Part shown: positions 51,601 through 60,600 of the stretch, in pieces | Numbering within the stretch: the stretch's first letter is position 1 | Layout: every line of letters starts with the position of its first letter | Assembly (NCBI GenBank): GCA_963989385.1 | Contig: OZ022500.1 | Location: forward strand, 22,582,460-22,646,459 | Reading direction: 5' to 3' | Source: Ctena decussata | Lineage: Eukaryota; Mollusca; Bivalvia; Lucinida; Lucinidae | DNA: 64,000 bases | The notes under the pieces: generated by a model | The model's database searches: none | What the model was told of the DNA's origin: nothing | What the model saw: the letters and a program-made list of their open reading frames with translations, nothing else | Program-made: the position numbers and the translations under genes

Positions 51601-54600
51601 CAACAACATTGTTCTTGGGAGGGGAGGCAAAGGAAATCCAAATCTACAGACTGCCTTTCCTTTTTTTCTGCAAGACTTCGAATGTTTATGTGACTGAAGT
51701 TCAACAAGCTCCCCGACTGCTTCATCATCAGTACTGCATGTTAGGTAATTATCAACAAACTGAATTATTTCCTCCTCCGTGTTTTTTCCAAACTTAGGAG
51801 CATTTTCAATCCAAATAAGCATGTGGATATGAGGAGACCCACGTTGTTGAAATTCCACTCTATAGAAGAAATCTATCACTTTTCCAACAGGTTCAACCTC
51901 ACTTTTAAGGACAGTGTTCAAGAATTCTTGTACTCTGTGATCAAAATATCTTGAACAAGTTACTGGGTCTTTCTGAACAAGTCTTGTTTTCTCTTGCCAA
52001 GTTAAAGCCTCTACATCCTTGTCTGAATACTCAACTGCATCATTCAGTTTTGCTAACATTTTCAAAAGATCATTCCATCTGGTATCAGCTGCTGACAAAG
52101 ATACAAACCAAGTAGGTAAAGACAATTGCCTGATCATTGCAAATATGTCTTTCTTTCTTTTTTCTAAATAAGCTGGTGAATTTCTAAGCTGACGAAATAT
52201 ACAATAACCTTCATCAAGTTTCACAAGTCTCTCCAAATAACCTGGATCTCTTGCCTCAGCAGCAGTAATTTTTTTGCCTTTACTTTTACATCTTCTTACA
52301 GCTAAGTTAACTTTGTCACTTATTTGTTTCATTTGCAGCTTTTTATGCTTAAAGAAAATGTTTGGAACAGACTGAGCAGCCCTTCTATCAACACTTCGTA
52401 GCTCCCATTTAACAATGTCACTGTAATGAACTAAAGTTGTTCTCTCAGTCTTATCAGGACGCCTCTGACCACAGAATATAGTAGGAAAACATAAATACTC
52501 TGCATCTGTATCTTGATACAAGCTAAGGGGATGTCGTCCTTCTCCAGGAGCAAAGGTCAACACTTGATCAAACTTATTTTCAATATTAGCATCATCCACT
52601 AACGTATCAACATTTCCAACATGCTCATTATTATCTACCTCACTGAATCCATCAGATTCATATCCATCTCCTTTTTCTCTGTCTTTAGGTACTAAAGGAA
52701 CGGTTTTATCTTCATCCAGCACTGAGTTATTTATGTCAATATCAGGAATTGTATTTTGTACCGACACATCTAGAAACTCTCTTACAGTATCCTCTGCACT
52801 TTCAGTTACTGCTTGAAACCAGTTGTTGTCAACTGTAATGCCAGAATTTTTATACATATCACTATTAGTTAGAAGCCAGTGTAATGCTGCCAGAACTCTC
52901 ATGGGTCTCACATTTTCTTTAAAATCTATTTTCTTATATGAAAGTTTTTTCTTCAACTGGATGGCAATTGTAAAATTTTCATCCATGGGTCTTGGAAGAG
53001 AGTCAACAGTGGGTTGAATATCAACAGGTACATTGATTACATTTCCTTTAAGTGAATACTGACCACCACGTGGCAGTTCTCTAATTTGCATGAATGGAAT
53101 ACGCAGTGCTATTAATCTTTCTTCAAGCTGGTGCAAATCTAGCTCTGAAGGTTTGTTTGGCCATTTCATTCCATTGGCGACAGACAGTTTTGGAACTTTA
53201 CCATCTTTTAATGCTGACAAACAAGTGTGACATATCCACTCTTCACCATTGACTGACTTTAATTTTGTGCAGTAATTCAAACTGCATCTCATAATGTTAG
53301 TGTTTTTCAGCATTGATACACTTTTTCGAAACCATGTTTGGTGACAACAAGTACATACAAACAGAGGTCCTACTGCAATATTTTCATGAAACTGTTTAAT
53401 ACATTCTTCTACACTTTCATGTCTTTTTCTCTCAAATACTTCACATGGCCCAGTTTTATGCACTTTTTCTTCAGCAATTTTACGCCTTTTGTTTTCCCTA
53501 TTCAGCTCAAGTGTGTCTTCCAATTTTCTTTTCTCTTGTCTACGCTGCTGCTGAGCAATCCTTTCACATTCTTGAACAAAAGGTTTTTGCCTTTGCTTAC
53601 GTTTACTAGCAAGTTGATATATCCTCTCTTTTTCTTTAAAATCTGGGTCTTGTCTGTCTGCTAGTTTCTGAGCACATTCTTTCGCTAATGCACCTGGTAT
53701 CTTTCTTGCACACTGCTTTTTAGCACGTTCTTTAGCTATCACATCCATATTTTTTCTAGCAGACTGTTTTAATGCAAGCTGATTTACCCTTTCTTTTTCT
53801 GCAAAAGCTGAATTCTTTCTAGCAGACTGTTTTGAAGCAAGCTGATTTACCCTTTCTTTTTCTTTAAAAGCTGGATCCTTTCTAGCAGACTGTTTTTTAG
53901 CACACTCTGTTGCTAACACATCCATATTTTTTCTGGCAGACTGTTTTGAAGCAAGCTGATTTACCCTTTCTTTTTCTGCAAAAGCTGAATTCTTTCTAGC
54001 AGACTGTTTTGAAGCAAGCTGATTTACCCTTTCTTTTTCTTTAAAAGCTGGATCCTTTCTAGCAGACTGTTTTTTAGCACACTCCTTTGCTAACACATCC
54101 ATATTTTTTCTGGCAGACTGTTTTGAAGCAAGCTGATTTACCCTTTCTTTTTCTTTAAAAGCTAGCTTCTTCCTAGTGGACTGTTTTGAAGCAAGCTGAT
54201 TGACCCTTTCTTTTTCTTTAAAAGCTATCTTACTTCTTTGTTTCTTTTTAAATGCAGCATAGTATGCAGTGCGTTTTTTCCTTAATTTGTCACTACAGGT
54301 TTTCTTCTGCATGCTCATTTCCACAGCAATATCTTGTGTTTTTTTCTGCAGTCTGATATTTTGATCCTCAAAATAATTTTCCAGAAGGCTTTCTGAATGA
54401 TCAGTTACCAGATGGTGCTTTTGAGAAGAAACCACAGTGTCAATCTGATCTATGCCAACATCAAATTTTTCTGTTAATGTCAGAGCAACTGGCAGCAAGT
54501 CATACTGTGTTGTCATGTTTATTTGCATGCTTTCATATAATGCATACATGTATGTGATCAAATCATCTAAAGAACTGAATCTTATCAAAACTGAATATCC

Positions 54601-57600
54601 ATCGCATGACGAAAGACCATTCTGAGCATGAGAATGTGAATCAAAAAAATTGTACATGCCATCTTTTTTGTAAACTGCAGAACATATTGCACCAATCATG
54701 ACCAGAATATATGAAGAAGAATGAAATGCTGCGTACATTGACTGATGTAGAGTTGGAGAAGATGTGTTACCAAACTGCTGTACTGCAATGCCAGAAACAA
54801 CATCTGACTTTATGATATGTATATCTCTTTTGAAGACATTTACATTTTCTGGAATTTCATCAAAAGTTAACAATCTACTGGTGTATTTCAGTTCAGCTTT
54901 CAATGAAAATAAGATTTTTTGGTACAGAATATCTCCTTCGATAAGTATTTGGTCTATCTCAGTACTTGAACAAGTATTTAAAAACTGAGCATGAATAAGG
55001 GCACAAAGAGCATTTGACACACACTGGCTTCCCCGAGATTCTACACTGAATCTGTCACTTCCTTGGTGAAATGAGCCACGAATCAATGACTGTGAATGAA
55101 ATGGCTTTAAGCTCTCTAAACAATGATTGCAAGAGCCGGATGGAAAACTATCAGTTACCGGTGTGGCAACCTGTGCGTTCTTAGCAGAATCTGATTCAAA
55201 CGATGTTGAAAATGAAATTTGCTTAAACGGTTGACTTCCATTATCATATTCAGTCAAACAAGGAACTTTAGTTTTGGTCAATCTATCTGGGAAAGTACTA
55301 GTTTTGGTCAATCTATCTGGGAAAGTACTGGTACAAGAATTGTGTGGCAAAGTATTATGATCTGTATTTTGTGAGTCTATTTGATAATGCTTCTCTTCAA
55401 TGCTGGTTTTATAATCTTTGGTCAGCTGACTTTGTTCATTCCTTTGATTATGATCTGTACTTTGTGAATCTATTTTATAATCTTTGGTCAAAAGACATTG
55501 TTTATTCCTTTGATGTGCCTGCACGCTGACAGGACTTGCCTCTATGAGGCCCTTGGTCATGACAGACTCTGAAGTCTGCATGAATTTAGGAGTCGACTCA
55601 GGAGTCAACCCAAATTTAGGAGTCGACTCAGGAGTCAACCCGAATTTAGGAGTTGACTCGGGAGTCAACCCAAATTTAGGAGTCGACTCAGGAGTCAACC
55701 CAGTCTGGCTGTCACAGCTTCTGTCCAAAACCATCTTCCTGGCTGCAGAGCGTCTCCAGTTCTTTGTTCGAGGCATTGTCCTCTTCCTCAGTAATAGGGA
55801 ACAACAGTTCACTACTGTTAAGTCAGTCTATATCCAGAGAAGATAACACACCATCCAATCACAAAATATAACTCAATTCACTATATAATATCTCACACTT
55901 TTTAGTCGTTTGTTGAAAACAATAGTTCATATATAGGTTGATTTGATACCTATAAAAGAAATAAATATTATCAAACAGTACAACCTAGTCATGCCATAGT
56001 TTTGAAGGTCAGAATCTATCACACTTGATTTATTTTAATTCTTTTAAAAGAACAGCATATACTAAGCTTGAATTTACTCCAAAAAGTTTGCCAAACTGTA
56101 TGAAATTAGTCATGCTGTGTTTTTCAAGATTTATAACAAATGTATTTGACCATTTGTTTGTTGTAATTAAATGACAGAGTTAGTGCACACATTTAACAGA
56201 AAATTTGTCATAATGTTTGTTCATGGACAAAAAAAAAACTGCAACAACAGCACTGTCAAGAGTATTATGACTATTATTCTTTCTATTATTATTAGTATTA
56301 TCATATTTAGTGTAAACTCTTAAAGTCAAAACAAAGTCAATAATAAAAATATTCTACATGATCAGCAAGGCGATTACATTCCAGGAGGAGGCCCATAGAC
56401 TGCACTGGTGGAGGTATCATCTCTATTATTCAGCAGCACTGATTTACAGTATGTTTATAACATAAATATCAGTTCTGCTGAAGTAATAAAGAGAAATTGA
56501 CATGTATAATCTTCTTAACCAGTGTCACTTAATTACCTGGTACAAAATATAACAGTATCCTTGTACAGATATAAATTGTGGGAGTAACCATAAAATTTCA
56601 AATGTTTAACATTTTTTGAATCTCAAAAAAAAGAAGAAAAAAGCAATAATGTTGTGTTATTGTTTAACGTCCACGGTAAACTCTATGGTAATGTCGGGAC
56701 GGTCAGTTAACCTAACCACACTATTCCTGGGCAGGCTTAGACCTCCTAAGCTGTTAACCAGTACTAAGTGCACCTACTTCCACCAGTAACTGACAACTGC
56801 CCTTCTTGAATCAGTGGAAGGAGAAATGAAAGTAAGTGGCCGGACCAGGTATTGAACCCAGGACCTCTGGCTTATAAGTCAGACACCCTACCAATTGCGC
56901 TATAATGACTGCTGGAGATGGCATCCATACAATGATACTGTTATATGGATAACTCCATGGGTACGCTTTTCAATAAGCCAGTGCAAGACATTAATGAGTT
57001 AAAAAAGGCTTGGACAAGAAGTTTTCTTGAATTCATCTTCTGCCAACTATGTTCTATGTTGCAATGGGTTTTGTAGTACAGCGATTAGCATTCCTGACTT
57101 CAGATCAACGGATCTCTGAAAGTATAAAGGGGAACTGAATAAAATTTCACATACAGTCCAACTTGTATTAAGCAGGCACCTAAGGGATAGTCAAAATGTG
57201 CTTGCTGAAGACAGGTGCTTGCTTAATACAGGTTCATTTCAATGTATTTGCCTGTTTTGGGAACTGAATACATGCTTGCTTAATACAGGTTGCTTACTTA
57301 ATAAAGGAGGCCACTATGACACGTTTTAATGTATTAATAGAGGGCGCTAAGAGAAAGTGCTATAACCTATAAACCATAATACTATGAACTCACCAGTTAG
57401 AACTCGCCAATAATTCCAACAAAAAAAATGAAATAAAGAAGATGTAAAAAATAAGCAATTTGTAGTATAAGCCAGTTCTAAAAACTGGAAAAAAAATCAG
57501 CAAAAGTTCTTCGGTATAATTTGCAACGATGCCAGTTTCATAAAAATATGAAAAATCAGCTGAATGCTCTGTCTGTGCATTGTCACAAAACAGGGTTAAA

Positions 57601-60600
57601 CCAGAACACTCAACGTAAGTTTACAATCCCAACACTTAAATGCTGGAAAAACAATACCTATATCTCAGTTTCAACTAGCTACTGGTTGCCCTATATGAGC
57701 ATAGTAGCCATGTTGATCTTGTGTCATGGACAAATTTGAACAAATTTCTTCCCTCAACCTCAGGCGGCCGTATGCTTAAATTGGCTCAGCAGCTTTTGCA
57801 GAAAAATGTGAAACTGTCAAAATATGAGACATTAGTCAAAGGTCAGAGAATGTTCTTGACCTCGAAGTCTTCATGTACTCATTTAGATGAAGTCTGTACC
57901 AATTTTCCCATTTTTGGCATTGCCGTACAAATGGTAAAGCTCAACCCAAGGTCATCATCTGAACGCTCTTGGTAGTACTCAAGTACCTGATGCTGCATAC
58001 AAAGTTTCAATGCCATCAGTCAATTGGTTCTGGAGAACAAGATTTTTAAGGATTTCTACCAGATATGGGCATGGCTGCCATGTTGGTCATGTGACCTGGA
58101 CCATTTGAACAGAATCCTTCCCTCAGCCCTTAGAAGCTCTATATAAAATTTGGTTACAACTGGCTCAGTGGCTTTTGAGAATATGTTTGAAATTGTCAAA
58201 ATATGAATCCTGTGTCATGTCAAAGGTCAAAGAATGACCTTGAACACTTGTACTCACAAATCTTCATGATCTCATATACCAATTTCAAAACCAAAATCCT
58301 TGTCTCTTTCAACGCAGATCTTATGTCCTAGCATTTTCCCATATTTGATCCTGACACAAAAAAGAATAACTCACCTGGGCAATTGGCAAGGTGGCTTTTT
58401 CTTATCATGTCTGAAATTGTCAAAATATGAGTCTTGGGTCAAAAGTCAAAGAATGACCACGACCGCTTGTACTCATAAATCTTCATGTACTCATTAAGAC
58501 AACCATATATACCATTTTTAGGCCAAAATCTTCAAAACTTTCCACGAAATCTTATCTTCTAGCATTTTCCCTTATTTGACCATGCCGCAAAAAAGGTCAC
58601 GGTAAACCCAAGGTCACCATTTGAACATTCTTAGTGGTACTCTAGTACTCCATGCTACTTACCAAGTTTCAAGGCCATAAGTGTATTGGTTCTGGAGAGG
58701 AAAAATATTAAAGATTTATACCACAAGTGGTAATGGCAGCCATGTTGGTCATGTGACCTGGACCGTTTGAACAAATTTTTATTCAATCAACCCCTGGATG
58801 CTCTATATGAAATGTGTTTACAATTGGCCCTTTGACTTTTGAGAAAATGGTTGAAATTGTCAAAATATGAGAGATCTGGATCAAAGGTCAAGAAATGACC
58901 TTGACCTCTTGTACTCATAATTCTTCATGACCTCATTAAGCCAACTGTATATACCAATTTTTCGGCCAAAATCTTCAAAACTTTCCATGAAATCTTATGT
59001 TCTAGAATTTTTATTATATTTGACCTTGCTGTATAAAAGGTCAAGGTCAACACAAGGTCATAATTTGAACAATCTTGATAGTACTCAAGTACCCAATGCT
59101 ACATACCAAGTCTCAAGGCCATCAGTAAATTGGTTCTGGAGAAGAAGATTTTTAAAGGTTTTTACCATATATGGGCATAGTGGCCATGTTGGTTATGTGA
59201 CCATGATGGTTAGAAAATTTTTTCATTCCCTCAACCTTTGGAGGCTCTTTATAAAATTTGGTCAAAATTGGCCCAGTGGTTTTTGAGGAGATTGTTTGAA
59301 ATTGGCAAAATATTAGGGTTCTGGGTCACAGGTCAAAGAATGACCTTGACCTCTTGTACTCACAAATCTTCATGTAGTCATTAAGTTGACTGTATATACC
59401 AATTTTTAGGCTAAAATCTTCAAACTTTATCATCAAATCTCATGTTCTAGCATTTTCCCAAATTTGAACTTGCCGTAAAAAAGGTCAAGGTCAACACATG
59501 GTCATAATTTGAATAATCTTGATAGTACTCAACTACCCAATGCTACATACCAAAACTCAAGGCCATCGGTCAACTGGTTCTGGAGAAGAAGATTTTTAAA
59601 GGTTTTTACCATATACGGGAGTGGTGGCCATGTTGGTCATGTGACCTGTATGGTAGGAATAAATTTTTGTTCCCTCAACCTCTGCAGGCTCTACATGAAA
59701 TTTAGTTTCAATTGGCTCAGTGGCTTTTGAGGAGATTGTTAGAACTTGTCAAAATGTGAGAGTTCAGGGTCAAAGGTCAAAGAATGACCTTGACCTCTTG
59801 AACTTGTAAATCTTCATGTAGTCATTAAGATGACTGAAGATACCAATTTTTAGCCCAAAATCTTGAACAGTTTCCAAGATATCTTATGTTGTAGCAACCT
59901 GCCATATAAAACCATAAGGAAGCAAATTTAACCTTACCGTAAAAAAGGTCAAGGTCAACCCAAGGTCATAATTTGAACAATCTTGGTAGTACTCGCGTAC
60001 CCGATGCTACATACCAAGTTTCAAGGCCATCGGCCTGTTGGTTCTGGAGAAGAAGATTTTTTCAGGTTTTTACCATATATGGGCATGGCGGCCATGTTGG
60101 TCATGTGATCAGGACTGTTTGAACAACTTTTCGTTCCTAAGGTCCCAGGAGGCTCTATATGAAATTTGGTTACAATCGGCCCAGCGGTTTCAGAGGAGAA
60201 GTCATTTGAAATTGTGGACGGACGGACGACGACGGACGACGGAGCCTTACCATCCTATAAGCTCCCCCGGAGCCGCTGGCTCAGGTGAGCTAAAAAAACT
60301 GTTCCCCCACCACGCAAAAATGCCTGAAAAAGAGAGGTGAACCCATATACTTAAATTTACTGTAAGAAAAGCTTCAGAATTAATCATACAGCTAAGATGA
60401 AAGACACTCAAATTGCAGTTATATGAATGCTGCAATGGAGCAAATACATTATGTTTAATACGAATAAGCATGCTCTGGACCATCCTTATGAGGGGCCACA
60501 CAGTATATTTTAAGGCAAAGTACATTATCTCAGATTTCCACCCAAACCCACCCCTGACTTATGTCACTTACCCTTCCTAAGCTTGAATTATTTTTCTGGA

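Larger units (their letters stand above)
41523..55812 (-). mobile_element. Helentron-type rolling-circle transposon, interrupted by a BEL element
   Basis: Span from the candidate 3' hairpin to the first codon of the RepHel ORF; true ends are not resolved and the 5' end must lie right of 55812. The coding module is protease-like / DUF6570-like / HUH Rep / PIF1-like helicase / endonuclease; an endonuclease domain is the mark of Helentrons among Helitrons. It lies in the 25-kb SEC31 intron on the same strand as the gene. A complete BEL/Pao element is inserted at 42355-48879, between helicase and endonuclease parts. Apart from that insertion I see no frameshift or stop in the coding region. Confidence 0.85.

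Noticed and set aside
57521..60340. Several plus-strand ORFs of 65-119 codons
   Set aside because: They fall in the units of array C; homologous positions in other units are interrupted, so there is no conserved protein.
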